From: GCA-016699445 sp964555055
GTDB lineage: Bacteria; UBA10199; JACPAL01; GCA-016699445
Reading direction: 5' to 3'
NCBI GenBank assembly: GCA_964555055.1
Contig: CAZKQW010000002.1
Location: 186,001-250,000, forward strand
DNA: 64,000 nt
Each line of letters begins with the position of its first letter. Positions within the stretch are counted from its first letter, which is position 1. Position numbers and translations under genes: made by a program. The notes below the pieces were generated by a model. The model was not told the origin of the DNA. It saw only the letters and a list, made by a program, of their open reading frames with translations, and searched no databases. This document shows positions 35,801 to 44,607 of this stretch, piece by piece.

Positions 35801-36333
35801 ATACCGGTCGCAGCGCCTCCTGGATTGATGATATTGCTGATGGCCATATCATAAGATAAACGAGAAGGTACGGTGCGGTCCACGGCATCACCCAGAATCC
35901 AAGCCCTCATGTCAACGGGAGGACGTGCACACGGCGTGCGGCACAGATCAGCTGATAAAGGCATGTCCGGTTCGCAGCAGTTATTAAAAATCAAAGCGGC
36001 GTCATGGGCATCGGTAGCAGCAAGAATATCGTTAAAACCACACGTACTGACCCTCAAACATTCGCGGACTATCTGAGGCACGTTTCCGTTCGCACGATCG
36101 TGCAGGGCCTGATAGCAACACGTTCGTGCCGCAGGACTCGTGTAGGATTCGCAACGATTCGAGCCCACCGCGCACATCGGATCGGGATCGGGCGGCGGCA
36201 AAGGGCAATTGTTCAGTAAAATGCATTCGGGAATATTAATACCCCCGAAGGGGCCCGCATCCGCCAAAGATGGCTTTAGAAGAAGCGACGCGAAAATGAG
36301 ACTTATAGACGCTAAGGTTGAAGCTATCCTCAT
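32836..36333 (-). CDS. Secreted multidomain Gly/Ser-linker protein A with DUF11-like domains
   Basis: A 1165-residue exported protein. Signal peptide residues 1-25 (ASISLIFASLLLKPSLADA). A Cys-rich N-terminal module extends to about 140. DUF11-like beta-sandwich domains follow at about 150-285 and 290-420 (LTKSGDRATISPGESINYTI) and 570-715. Three low-complexity Gly/Ser linkers come at about 438-556, 717-802 and 906-994. A Cys domain at about 807-903 (VCAGLTGLDATCC, LGCQSQLNICCQ, QRC.NEI) and a C-terminal domain from about 1003 are both shared with protein B. The protein ends GCNLIRR, without a membrane anchor. ATG 36333 is chosen for GGAGGGGG upstream. Probably surface-exposed or secreted; function unknown. 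Confidence 0.85.
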   Translation of the reverse strand: MRIASTLASISLIFASLLLKPSLADAGPFGGINIPECILLNNCPLPPPDPDPMCAVGSNRCESYTSPAARTCCYQALHDRANGNVPQIVRECLRVSTCGFNDILAATDAHDAALIFNNCCEPDMPLSADLCRTPCARPPVDMRAWILGDAVDRTVPSRLSYDMAISNIINPGGAATGITIHHRLDPRLMLTNTPVFRMPGSLFDPIACSVAGSLITCTLPSEIYIHPAILLTASGRASYGTLHIEASYICPSGGGMLNFANQGDVSTVSNDIDLRNNSFTQGISIDCPVPTVPDITLTKSGDRATISPGESINYTIIVRNVGSGVVRNPQIQDDFNSRFSSVSFTPPLVSGCILSASRPFSLTCSLPDMRPGETVTIRVRAVMSPTDVSGASTCGSFLYNLATATSVDDVLGYLLGVPLSPTDNFDFSDRLDVLCMPGSAGSGGSSLASGGTSGSGGIAGAGGGAGASAGRSGSGGGSGSAGMPMSSGGVSGGGISGSGGGSGSGGSSGSGGSAGSGGMMMSSGGISGEVGGAGSGGVMMSSGGISGSSEMPGTGGEAFFCPLTYENLDGICIKKTVTGLTPTSASVGFPFSYKVEIFNGSGRQRFISWSDTLPLGSRLVRTSPPSINHASSLEVMPSVPPITYTYAMTLAGEEEVVSQVFPLRIDEAFVFYMNVQVTGAICQIFNRASVKDMASGLVVTAATPLINLPASLCVVPMGSGGGAGAGGAAGESGSSGMSMGSGASSGSGGMPMGPGGSGGSSGSGGFNGSGGNSGTAGTPTSSGGLSGSGGIMAAGGSAGSAGMPPDVCAGLTGLDATCCRTIVALATTDPSLIPSVLRDPRVCPTRNDQTCEDFTRRLTSISLGCQSQLNICCQIIINNGGTLTNSGIQRCTNEIVVNSTVNCLATGGVSGMGGVSGSGGISESGGTSGSGGLIASGGHSGSGAAGGFAGMGASGGTSGSSGVGANGGGSGGGGGGGGVSGIGGGLGGSGIGGAQPDTVSVTQAACRVFAINREDVVDDHPNRQTVFALAHDGNCLPLRIQYIPEMTGTQSSIQVPYRITFLQKSGREVYRRDDNPFLNPSFSQSPVLEHPISLGVSNANGNTLSSSVDVCSPVDYEHNFNQLDFTVQSVNLQNGSVLNSVDCGINLAAEAMGTEGIFGCNLIRR
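33352..33618 (-). repeat. Gly/Ser low-complexity linker 3 of protein A
   Basis: Degenerate repeats of units like GGxSGSGG encoded over about 89 residues, including a run of eight glycines. Coding, in frame. Confidence 0.8.
33928..34185 (-). repeat. Gly/Ser low-complexity linker 2 of protein A
   Basis: About 86 residues of degenerate GSGG/SSGSGG units with interspersed Met-Pro-Met and Met-Ser-Met. Confidence 0.8.
34666..35022 (-). repeat. Gly/Ser low-complexity linker 1 of protein A
   Basis: About 119 residues of degenerate GSGG units. A longer unit of the form GG-M/V-MMSSGGISG occurs twice in succession, suggesting fairly recent internal duplication. Confidence 0.8.
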
Positions 36334-36477
36334 AAAAACCCCCTCCATCCCACCCCCCGGCGGACTGGACGATTGTTTAAGGAAGGCCCAACCTCCTCCT
36401 TAAGATTAGTTAGTTTCGGCTAGGATTATTCACGGCGAATCTCAATTGGAAATTCCATAGAAGGCTAAAAAGTCAAA

Positions 36478-36505
36478 AAGGCGGGCACCTGACGGCACCC
36501 GCCTT
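36478..36505 (-). terminator. Intrinsic terminator between surface proteins B and A
   Basis: Minus strand AAGGCGGGTGCC, loop GTCA, GGTGCCCGCCTT, then TTTGACTTTTT: a G+C-rich stem with two G-U pairs and a T-tract. It ends the protein B transcript, so protein A has its own promoter in 36334-36477. Confidence 0.85.
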
Positions 36506-36531
36506 AAGATCACGCAGAGTTTCTCTTGGAA

Positions 36532-39500
36532 CTAAAAAGACGTACGCTTCATCCGTTTCTTCACTCCCCCCCAGACGATCGAAGAAAGGGCGAAGAAGAA
36601 TAGGACGTTGATCCACCCGTCCCTCTTTGAGCGGGAAGACGCATCCACCGAGCAGCCTTTACATCCGAAACCCGCATCGCTTCCCATGGCTTCCGCCGCT
36701 AAGTTAATGCTGCATTCCGCGGTGTCCAAATCTGTCGTTCCTGACATAGCTTTTACCAGGAAATGAGCTTGATGATCCGAACGGCCGTAATCGATCGGCC
36801 CACACACGGTTGTCGATGCGCTACGAGCCGTCAAACTCACGGAGCGCGCGTGATTCAAGTAGATCGGGGTCTCTGGAGACACCTCAGGAGACACGACCGG
36901 AACATCATTAGATCCCGTCGCGACATAAGCCGCCTGCCCGCCATTCTGCATGAAAACCACGTCATAAGAACCCCGAGGCGCGGTGATAGCCGGCTGGCCA
37001 TCTCTCATCGGAGGCGTGTAGGTGATATTCAAGGGCAAGCAAGTCCCATCCGAAGAAAGGGCGAACACGGTACTACCGCGAGTGGGGTCTTGCAGGACTA
37101 AATCAGCCTGATTGGCTGGAGCGACCGTGCATGTTCCCCTAACCGCCCCTGGACTGACGGCTGGCTGAGGGTCTCCTCCGCCCGCACCACCGCCTCCCGA
37201 AGCGCCGCCAGAGCCGCTACTCCCTCCAGAACCACTACCGGAACCTCCACCAGAGCCTCCACCGGACCCCGAAGCGCCTGAAGCGCCGCCAGAGCCTCCC
37301 ATAGGCTGGTCTCCCGAGCCACTGGCTCCACCACCATAGTAATTATGGGTCGTAGAGTGGTCATCGATCGTGCTACAGGCGATCGTGCTATTCGCGATCT
37401 CGTTAATGCATCGTTGAACTCCATAGTTCGTCAAAGTTCCGTTGATATTAATGATCACCTGGCAACAGAGGTTAAACTGAGCTTGGCAACCTAAAGTCAC
37501 CGTCAGATTATTGCCGAAGTTATTACAAGCCTCCACGCTCGTGGTCGGACAAATCAAAGGATTGCGCAGGATCGACGGGATGTTGGAAGGATTCACCGCC
37601 GCCGCAGCGGAGACCGCCCGGCAACAACTATCATCCAGCCCAGTCAAACCGGCACAGATGTCCGCCGGAGGAGGCGGGGGATTACCCCCACTCCCGCTGG
37701 CTCCGGAATCACCACCCGAACCACTACCGCTGGAGCCGGAATCCCCGCCACTGCCCCCGCCCCCGGAGCCGCTGTCGCCGCCCGTACCAGAGCCGCCACC
37801 ACTACCACCCGTCTCCGAACAATGGGCTGGAGGATCGGCGTCAAAACAAACCCCTCGCCCCGCATCACACTTGACGGGTTTGCATTCATTGACTCCAAAT
37901 CCTGGACATTCATCATCCCGAGTACAGCCCCGACTACCTCCCGAGCCACTGGAACCGCCCGAGCCCGGATCCGTATTTCCTCCGCTTCCGAAACAACTCG
38001 CGGGCAAAGCCCCCCCACTTTCGATACAAGTTCTTATCGCAGTATCGCATTTGAAAATCATACATTGAGTGTTTATCGAGGCACAGTCAGCGTCCCGACT
38101 ACACCCGGCATTTCCTCCGGTGCCGCCGGAACCACCGGCCCCACTCGCACCTCCTGAGCCCGCTCCTCCTGAGGGGCATAAAGCCATAGCTTCCGCTTCT
38201 GTAAGCACCATGATGTTGGGGGTTTGAACCCAATTCGTCGTTTTACGATTCGTGATGCGAGCCAGATTCTCGACCTTACAATCGATCGTACTGATCTGGC
38301 TTGAGACATCAAACTCACGGGTCGCGCCGGGCTCTAAAACAAAGACATAGGGCGACGTGTAAGTTCCCGAAGGATCCCTCAGTGTCACTCCCGACAAACC
38401 GCTGGAGATGTCTTCTAAAGTTACGTTATAACTAGCCATCCTGTTGAGATTACGAACGGAGATTTTAAACTCAGCGTTTGTCAGAGTATGCGAACGCAAA
38501 GTCTTACTGAGGCAAATATTATCCTCTAACGTGACTTCATCCGGCCTACAGGTTGTCGTCCCTGTATCACCACCCGACCCAGAAGTCCCTCCGCTGCCCG
38601 ACCCACCCCCAGATCCCGAACTACCGCCGGATCCGGAGGATCCTCCGGATCCCATGCCTCCGGTGCCAGAAGACCCGCCTGTAGAAGAGAGGCAATCCGG
38701 CAATATTTCTTCCGGGGTTATGGCTACGGCCTGCATCTCTCCCAAAGTTAATTGGGCTCTATTGGAAAACTTACAATTAAAGCTCGTAACACGGCCGTTC
38801 ATATCATATTGAACTAATTGGTTGGGACCTAAAGCAAGGCTGCTTTCATCTCTGAAAGTATTGGGAGGCGTTCCAACATTGAGAGGAAAGGTTGTCTCAC
38901 TGACAACCGCTCCTGGGCTGCTAATGTTCTCAATTCGCCTTGTAACGCTATTACTCAAGGTAAGACCGTCCGGGAAATCTTCGACTCTCGTTAACCTTTG
39001 TTCGGATGAGGTCAGGTTCCTCACTTGAATCCGATAATTTTGAGAGCCATTCGATTCGGCGCCCCTGTGTATTTTTGACAGGCAAATACCGGGGATGACG
39101 GTGATTTCCGAGGGATCGCACGCCGGAGGCGGCGCGCAAGCTTCGGCGGGAGCACTGACAGAAGCGAACTCCGAAACAGCACGACGTAAAGAAATCGGTA
39201 TACCAAAAATCGCAGTTTGTTCTTCATACAGAGCCGCTTGGTTATCGCTAGGACAGGAAGACGAAGAAATACCGCCGAGAACGAAAATCCTTTCCGTCGT
39301 GTTGGGTGGAAAGCTGGCGACATCGCATGAAGTCCCTTGGTTGATGTCGCGACACGTGACGAGACCACTAGAAGCCCCTGAAACTACAGTGCGTCTATAC
39401 GCTAAAGTCGACGGCAAAACATCCCTTAGCGTAACAGGCCTAGAGCCAAACTCCCCCGAAGAAATGGTGATTTCAAATTCCGCTTCGCTTCCGACGGCTG

Positions 39501-40416
39501 CTGGCGTTGAGGATGTCAGCCTTTTATGAATCGAAGGTATGGCCGGACAAATAATAGCGGGATTTAAAGTCGCTGTAGACGCGTTATTCGCTAAGTTAAT
39601 GTCATTGGGGATCGAAGTGCTGATGCTCGCGTGACTCGTGTAGTTCAAGACACCCCCATCGCGAGGGCACGTATAGGAGACTTGAATATCGATAATCCCA
39701 CGCCCATCTAAAACGGTAGGACCTACGGGAGGGAGGGAAGTCTCGGCCAAGTCACAGATAACCGTAGAGCTTAGCGAATCATACGTACAAGGGATACTCG
39801 GCGTGGAAGCTCCTAATATCCTGACGACAGGACTGTTCCGAAGGGTAAAACCTGCGGGAATTATATTCCTCACGATCACACCCACTGCGTTAGCTCCGCC
39901 CTCTCGGATGTTAGCGATATTGAGCTGATAACTTACAATCTGCGCCGCAGCATCGACGTTTAAAGTCGATGGGGCATGAGTGATGCTTAAATCCACTTCG
40001 GTGGTGCCGGTCGTCGGGAGAGTTCCTGAACCACAACTATAAACAGGGGGGCCAGGAAATTTAGCAGAAAGGGTGTAATTATTACCGCAAAAATCTCTCA
40101 CACGTCGGTTGCTAGCATTATCATAAGAGCCTGAGACATACTCACCACAACGGCTTATAGGCATATTAGGCAAACAGCTAAATTCCCATCGCGTGCTATC
40201 GCCAGGATTGAAAATCCATTGATCGGCGCAGCACTGTCGCGCATTAGGTTGACTGTATTGATCGCATTCTCTTCTAACGCATGCGCAGTAATCTCGGACA
40301 TCAGGAGCTAATCTCTCCGGATGATCGCACTCTCGGATGTCATTTGTAAAAGTTAACGCCTCTTTCGAAGCGAGAAGGAACCCCATCAAAAATAAGCTTA
40401 TGAAAATCTTTCTCAT
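36532..40416 (-). CDS. Secreted multidomain Gly/Ser-linker protein B with MYXO-CTERM-like tail
   Basis: A 1294-residue paralogue of protein A. Signal peptide 1-20 (FISLFLMGFLLASKEA). Then a Cys-rich module, DUF11-like domains at about 140-285 and 293-420, two further beta domains at 430-575 and 620-747, and Gly/Ser linkers. Two small Cys modules at about 771-808 and 830-866 (CTRDDECPGFGVNECKPVKC) follow. The shared Cys domain is at 921-1015 (ICAGLTGLDDSCCR, LGCQAQFNLCCQ) and the shared C-terminal domain at 1093-1250. It ends with GCKGCS, a hydrophobic helix (WINVLFFFALSSIVWGG) and a basic KKRMKR tail, like MYXO-CTERM sorting signals. AGGAG precedes the ATG. Likely cell-surface; function unknown. 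Confidence 0.87.
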   Translation of the reverse strand: MRKIFISLFLMGFLLASKEALTFTNDIRECDHPERLAPDVRDYCACVRRECDQYSQPNARQCCADQWIFNPGDSTRWEFSCLPNMPISRCGEYVSGSYDNASNRRVRDFCGNNYTLSAKFPGPPVYSCGSGTLPTTGTTEVDLSITHAPSTLNVDAAAQIVSYQLNIANIREGGANAVGVIVRNIIPAGFTLRNSPVVRILGASTPSIPCTYDSLSSTVICDLAETSLPPVGPTVLDGRGIIDIQVSYTCPRDGGVLNYTSHASISTSIPNDINLANNASTATLNPAIICPAIPSIHKRLTSSTPAAVGSEAEFEITISSGEFGSRPVTLRDVLPSTLAYRRTVVSGASSGLVTCRDINQGTSCDVASFPPNTTERIFVLGGISSSSCPSDNQAALYEEQTAIFGIPISLRRAVSEFASVSAPAEACAPPPACDPSEITVIPGICLSKIHRGAESNGSQNYRIQVRNLTSSEQRLTRVEDFPDGLTLSNSVTRRIENISSPGAVVSETTFPLNVGTPPNTFRDESSLALGPNQLVQYDMNGRVTSFNCKFSNRAQLTLGEMQAVAITPEEILPDCLSSTGGSSGTGGMGSGGSSGSGGSSGSGGGSGSGGTSGSGGDTGTTTCRPDEVTLEDNICLSKTLRSHTLTNAEFKISVRNLNRMASYNVTLEDISSGLSGVTLRDPSGTYTSPYVFVLEPGATREFDVSSQISTIDCKVENLARITNRKTTNWVQTPNIMVLTEAEAMALCPSGGAGSGGASGAGGSGGTGGNAGCSRDADCASINTQCMIFKCDTAIRTCIESGGALPASCFGSGGNTDPGSGGSSGSGGSRGCTRDDECPGFGVNECKPVKCDAGRGVCFDADPPAHCSETGGSGGGSGTGGDSGSGGGGSGGDSGSSGSGSGGDSGASGSGGNPPPPPADICAGLTGLDDSCCRAVSAAAAVNPSNIPSILRNPLICPTTSVEACNNFGNNLTVTLGCQAQFNLCCQVIININGTLTNYGVQRCINEIANSTIACSTIDDHSTTHNYYGGGASGSGDQPMGGSGGASGASGSGGGSGGGSGSGSGGSSGSGGASGGGGAGGGDPQPAVSPGAVRGTCTVAPANQADLVLQDPTRGSTVFALSSDGTCLPLNITYTPPMRDGQPAITAPRGSYDVVFMQNGGQAAYVATGSNDVPVVSPEVSPETPIYLNHARSVSLTARSASTTVCGPIDYGRSDHQAHFLVKAMSGTTDLDTAECSINLAAEAMGSDAGFGCKGCSVDASSRSKRDGWINVLFFFALSSIVWGGVKKRMKRTSF

Positions 40417-40648
40417 ATCACTCTCCTGAAACCGAAACTTTTGGCTTCAAGGGTGGTAAAAGCAAGCTAAGTGCCAAATCACGCAAGAAATATAATTATA
40501 TAAATTATTGAAATCACTATATTATTTAAAATATTGATTTAAAAGACTCAGGAGAAAAGTCCCATTTTAGGGGGAAAATTTATCATTGTGAGGAATATTC
40601 TCGTGATGAGAAAAGGCACTCCATTAGGATGAATGTCGCAACTTCCCC

Positions 40649-42211
40649 TCAATCCTCTTCATCTCTCAGAAGCTTATATTCCAAAGCGTCTACAAGAGCT
40701 TTCCAAGAGGCTTCGATGATGTTTTCCGAAACACCCACAGTCCCCCAACTTCCTAATTTGTCCTTGGATTCGATCAAAACCCGCACTTGCGAGGCCGTCC
40801 CCTTTCCCGCGGGTAAGACACGGACCTTATAATCGACTAATTGGACTTCCTTGATGCGAGGGTAAAATTTCTGAAGAGCCTTACGAAGACACGCATCCAG
40901 GGCGTTGATGGGACCTCGTCCCGAGGCCGTCGTCTTTGATTTTTTCTTGCCGACCTCGATGCTTAACGTCGCCGTCGACTTGGGACCGCGGCTCCCCTTC
41001 TCGTCTAACACCTTAAAACTCAAAAGCTTGAAGAACGGCTGGTATCGCCTCAAAGCTCTCTTCATCAGGATTTCGAAGGAGGCTTCGGCGCCTTCGAATT
41101 GGTAGCCTTGATTCTCAAGCTCCTTAATCTCCTCGACCACCTTCCTCACCGCAGGATCTTTAGCGTCGAGATTCACGCCCATTTCCTGAGCCTTATAAAG
41201 AACGTTCGATTGACCCGAGAGGTCCGAGATCAAGACGCGACGGCGGTTACCGACCTGCTCGGGCACGATATGCTCGTAGGTCTTTTGGTTTTTAAGGATG
41301 GCGCTCACATGCACGCCGCCCTTGTGCGCGAAAGCTGAGTCGCCGACATAAGCCTGATTCGTCTGCGGTTTCTTATTGGCCAACTCGTACACGAAGCGCG
41401 ATACGGAACGTAAGAGAGTCAATTGATCGACGCTTACGCATTCCCGACCCATCTTTAGTTTGAGATTGGGGATGATCGAGATGAGGTTCGCGTTCCCGCA
41501 ACGTTCACCGATGCCGTTAATCGTCCCATGGATTTGGGTCACGCCCGCTTCGACTGCCGCTAAAGAATTGGCGACGCCCAACTCGGCGTCGTTATGGCAA
41601 TGAATGCCCAAAGGCGTCTCCGTCGACCGAGCCACCTTTGTCACCAGATCGGAGATTTCCCGCGGCAATGTCCCGCCGTTCGTATCGCACAGAACTAAAC
41701 GATCCGCGCCCGCTTGGGCAGCGGCTTGCAGGGTTTTCAGGCAATACTGTGGGTTCGCCTTATATCCGTCGAAGAAATGCTCAGCGTCGTAGATGACCTC
41801 TTCCGCATGCTTTTTCAGGAACCGGATCGAGTCGAAAATGATCTCCAAGTTTTCTTCCAAAGACGCATTGAGGGCCTCACGGACATGCAGGTCCCAACTC
41901 TTCCCAAAAATCGTAATGACAGAGGCTTGAGCCTTTACGAGCCCTAAAAGAATTTTATCCTGATCCGCGGATACCCCTTTGCGGCGCGTACTTCCAAAAG
42001 CCGTCATTTTGGCATTTTTAAAGGCTAACTTTTTGACTCTAGAGAAGAACTCGTTGTCTTTCGGATTGGAACCCGGCCAGCCGCCCTCGATGTAATCCAC
42101 GCCCAAATCGTCCAGACGCTCAGCGACGCGCAGCTTATCCTCGACCGTGAAGGAAATCTCCTCGGCCTGGGTCCCGTCGCGAAGAGTCGTATCGTAGATT
42201 TGAATCTTCAT
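40649..42211 (-). CDS. cimA: (R)-citramalate synthase
   Basis: Condenses pyruvate and acetyl-CoA to (R)-citramalate, giving a threonine-independent route to 2-oxobutanoate and isoleucine. The 520-residue protein has the HMGL-like barrel (IYDTTLRDGTQAEEISFTVE at the start, YIEGGWPGSNPKD near 39-51, HCHNDAELGVANSLAAVEAG near 200) and the C-terminal allosteric domain. YIEGGWPGSNPKD separates CimA-type enzymes (TIGR00977) from LeuA. It overlaps lysC by 4 nt and ends the long minus-strand run. The 2-oxobutanoate produced downstream of it would be used by the IlvBN of this window. Confidence 0.94.
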   Translation of the reverse strand: MKIQIYDTTLRDGTQAEEISFTVEDKLRVAERLDDLGVDYIEGGWPGSNPKDNEFFSRVKKLAFKNAKMTAFGSTRRKGVSADQDKILLGLVKAQASVITIFGKSWDLHVREALNASLEENLEIIFDSIRFLKKHAEEVIYDAEHFFDGYKANPQYCLKTLQAAAQAGADRLVLCDTNGGTLPREISDLVTKVARSTETPLGIHCHNDAELGVANSLAAVEAGVTQIHGTINGIGERCGNANLISIIPNLKLKMGRECVSVDQLTLLRSVSRFVYELANKKPQTNQAYVGDSAFAHKGGVHVSAILKNQKTYEHIVPEQVGNRRRVLISDLSGQSNVLYKAQEMGVNLDAKDPAVRKVVEEIKELENQGYQFEGAEASFEILMKRALRRYQPFFKLLSFKVLDEKGSRGPKSTATLSIEVGKKKSKTTASGRGPINALDACLRKALQKFYPRIKEVQLVDYKVRVLPAGKGTASQVRVLIESKDKLGSWGTVGVSENIIEASWKALVDALEYKLLRDEED

Positions 42212-43425
42212 TCGATGAACGCTTTATGCAGGGCCTTGACGGCCTTCTCCATATCAGCCTCGTGGACGACGACCGAGATCTTGATCTCGGAAGTCGAGAT
42301 CATCATGATGTTGATCTTCTCCTGGGCGAGCGTCTGGAACATCTTGGCCGCGACGCCCGAATGGGAACGCATGCCGACGCCGACGACCGAGACTTTGGCG
42401 ATCTTCTCATCCGCCTCGATCTTTTCGCAGCCGATTTCCTTGGCCGTCTTCTCCACGATGCGCAGCGCCTTCGTCAGATCCGTGCGGGGCACGGTGAATG
42501 TCAAATCCGTGAACCCGTCGGCGGAGATGTTTTGGAGGATGACGTCGATATTGATGTTGGCTTCCGCCAGCGGAGCGAAAAGCTGCGACGCGATACCCGG
42601 CTTATCGGCCAAGCGGCGCACGGCGACTTTCGCCTCGTTTTTGTCGTAGGCGATGCCGGAAATGATGACTTCTTCCATTTGTTGGTCTTCGGACGTCACA
42701 AGCGTACCCTCCTCACCTTCTATGTTTTCTCGAAAGCTCGACTTTACCCACAGCGGGACTTTATATTTCGCGGCCATTTCCACGGAACGAATCTGCAGGA
42801 CCTTCGCGCCCAAGGACGCCAGCTCCAGCATTTCCTCATAGGAGATACGCGGTATTTTCTTCGCGGCGGGGACAATGCGCGGATCGGTCGTGTACACGCC
42901 GTCTACGTCCGTATAAATCTCGCAGGAATCCGCCTTGAGCGCCGCCGCGATCGCCACGCCCGTCGTATCAGAGCCTCCCCGCCCCAACGTCGTGATGTTC
43001 CCCTCTTCGTCAACACCTTGAAATCCAGCGATGACGACGATCCGGCCTTCATCCAAGTCCTTTTTGATGAAATCCGCGTCGATTTTCTTGATGCGCGCCT
43101 TGGAATACGCGTTGTCCGTCGTGATCCGGACTTGGTGGCCTTGGTATGAAATCGCCTTCCCGCCGATCTCTTTGATGGCCAGCGCCAAAAGAGCGATTGT
43201 CACCTGCTCGCCGGTGGAAACCAGTTGGTCGTATTCGCGGCTGTCGGGCTCTTTAGAAACTTGATGGGCTAAATCGATCAAGCGGTTCGTCTCCCCCGAC
43301 ATGGCCGAGACGACGACGACGACTTGATGGCCTTTTTTTTGGGTCTCTAAGACGCGCTTGGCGACGTTTTGGATGCGTTCCGCGTTGCCGACGGACGTCC
43401 CTCCGTACTTTTGGACGATTAACAT
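42208..43425 (-). CDS. lysC: Aspartate kinase
   Basis: Phosphorylates aspartate, the first step to lysine, methionine, threonine and diaminopimelate. At 405 residues from ATG 43425 it has the kinase motif IVQKYGGTSVGNAERI at the start, TTLGRGGSDTTGVAIAAAL near 170 and two C-terminal ACT domains (from about 265) for feedback control. The longer frame to 43524 lies within tsaE and lacks family similarity. It overlaps the tsaE end by 7 nt and the cimA start by 4 nt. Confidence 0.95.
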   Translation of the reverse strand: MLIVQKYGGTSVGNAERIQNVAKRVLETQKKGHQVVVVVSAMSGETNRLIDLAHQVSKEPDSREYDQLVSTGEQVTIALLALAIKEIGGKAISYQGHQVRITTDNAYSKARIKKIDADFIKKDLDEGRIVVIAGFQGVDEEGNITTLGRGGSDTTGVAIAAALKADSCEIYTDVDGVYTTDPRIVPAAKKIPRISYEEMLELASLGAKVLQIRSVEMAAKYKVPLWVKSSFRENIEGEEGTLVTSEDQQMEEVIISGIAYDKNEAKVAVRRLADKPGIASQLFAPLAEANINIDVILQNISADGFTDLTFTVPRTDLTKALRIVEKTAKEIGCEKIEADEKIAKVSVVGVGMRSHSGVAAKMFQTLAQEKINIMMISTSEIKISVVVHEADMEKAVKALHKAFIE

Positions 43426-43838
43426 AAGGGCGTAATTTCTATTTGCCTTTGATCTTTTGAGACAAGCTTTATTTTCACGGTGAAATGCAGCTGCCTTAGG
43501 AGAACCGGATCTCTCTCCGGCCACTCGATAAGGAGGATTTTCCCCGGCTGCAGATACTCTTCCAGGGCCAAAGCGGCGACTTCCGAGGGCTTCTCGATCC
43601 GGTAGAGATCCACATGCACGAGGGGCCCGTACTCGTTGACGAGGGTGAAGGTCGGCGAACTGATTGTCTCTTCCGTTAACCCAAAAGCTTTCGCCATCCC
43701 TTTCACAAACGTGGTCTTCCCCGCCCCCAAATCCCCTTCCAATCCGACCATGAGACCGCTTTCACGAGCTTTTTCCTTCCATGAGCGCGCTAGACTTAAG
43801 GCTGTCTTTTTAGTTTCTGCGGGCGAGGAGGAAAACAT
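43419..43838 (-). CDS. tsaE: tRNA threonylcarbamoyladenosine biosynthesis ATPase TsaE
   Basis: P-loop ATPase that drives t6A37 synthesis with TsaB and TsaD. Walker A is EGDLGAGKTTFVKGMA, with SSPTFTLVNEY and HVDLYRIE following, all diagnostic. I prefer ATG 43838 (139 residues) because the N-terminus then begins as in the family (SPAETKKTALSLA), although GGAGG lies only 1 nt from that ATG. A TTG at 43871 would add 11 residues and overlap the toxin gene. It lies directly after a VapBC-like pair, so it may be expressed from that module's promoter. Confidence 0.92.
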   Translation of the reverse strand: MFSSSPAETKKTALSLARSWKEKARESGLMVGLEGDLGAGKTTFVKGMAKAFGLTEETISSPTFTLVNEYGPLVHVDLYRIEKPSEVAALALEEYLQPGKILLIEWPERDPVLLRQLHFTVKIKLVSKDQRQIEITPLC

Positions 43839-43854
43839 ACCTCCTCTTAAAAGC

Positions 43855-44307
43855 TTACGAATGATTTTCAAGGAATTCTTTAGGGGTCATGGCGGGAATG
43901 GAAAGGTTTTGGAAGTGTTTGGCGTTCCACGAGATGAAAACGGATAATTGCGAAGAAAATCCTTCGACGATTGTCGAGACGAAAGCATCCCCTAAACTTT
44001 GTCTACGAGCGATGCATTGATAGATATCTTCTAAGGAATAAGTCCAATCGCCGGTACTCGAAATTTTCGCCAAGACCTTTACTTGATAATCCGAACAAAA
44101 ACTCAGGTATAATCGTCGTAACTCTTCCGTATTGAGATTAAAGGACAGGACACCTAATATTTCGAGAAGATTATAGATCGACGTAGCCGCTCGAACTTTG
44201 TTCGACTGCATCTGCTTTATTAACCCGTCATTGGCTAATCGATTCCTATCCCGAGGGTATCTTAGGCTTCGAACAAACACATCCGTATCTATAAAGACAT
44301 ATTTCAT
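43855..44307 (-). CDS. PIN-domain (VapC-like) toxin ribonuclease
   Basis: Predicted Mg-dependent ribonuclease toxin, 150 residues. PIN-domain acidic residues are visible: Asp in FIDTDVFVRSL at the start, Glu in NLLEILGVL near residue 50, and Asp in QSLGDAFVSTIVEG near 108. SVFISWNAKHFQNL matches the terminal PIN motif. It overlaps the upstream antitoxin by 4 nt, as toxin-antitoxin pairs do. It is embedded between nnr and tsaE in an otherwise housekeeping operon. Confidence 0.85.
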   Translation of the reverse strand: MKYVFIDTDVFVRSLRYPRDRNRLANDGLIKQMQSNKVRAATSIYNLLEILGVLSFNLNTEELRRLYLSFCSDYQVKVLAKISSTGDWTYSLEDIYQCIARRQSLGDAFVSTIVEGFSSQLSVFISWNAKHFQNLSIPAMTPKEFLENHS

Positions 44308-44606
44308 AGAAGTCCCCTCGTCCTGGATCGTCTCACTTCCTCTTCGGGGGACATATCCGGCTGAGGTTGTTTCGCTAAAATCGCTCGGATCTCATCAATG
44401 GTCGTCGTTTTCTTTTTGAGTTTACCTTTTAACATCTCCTGCGTCACCTTCATGAAGTTGAAGGAGTTCTCATCTGAAGCGCAGCCCGCGTAATGCAAAA
44501 GAGCTTCGCGCACGAACGCTCCTTGACTGATCTTTTTAGCGCACGACTTTTCGCGGATCATTTTCATCAAAGACGAAGGAAATTTGATAGTCAAAGTCTC
44601 TAACAT
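44304..44606 (-). CDS. Ribbon-helix-helix antitoxin paired with the PIN toxin
   Basis: A 100-residue partner of the PIN toxin. The N-terminal LTIKFPSSLMKMIREKS and SQGAFVREALLHY show the strand-helix-helix pattern of an Arc/CopG-like DNA-binding domain. The basic, then acidic C-terminal part (MSPEEEVRRSRTRGLL) would contact the toxin. AGAGG lies 9 nt before the ATG. Two operator-like palindromes sit just upstream. Confidence 0.8.
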   Translation of the reverse strand: MLETLTIKFPSSLMKMIREKSCAKKISQGAFVREALLHYAGCASDENSFNFMKVTQEMLKGKLKKKTTTIDEIRAILAKQPQPDMSPEEEVRRSRTRGLL

Positions 44607-44607
44607 A

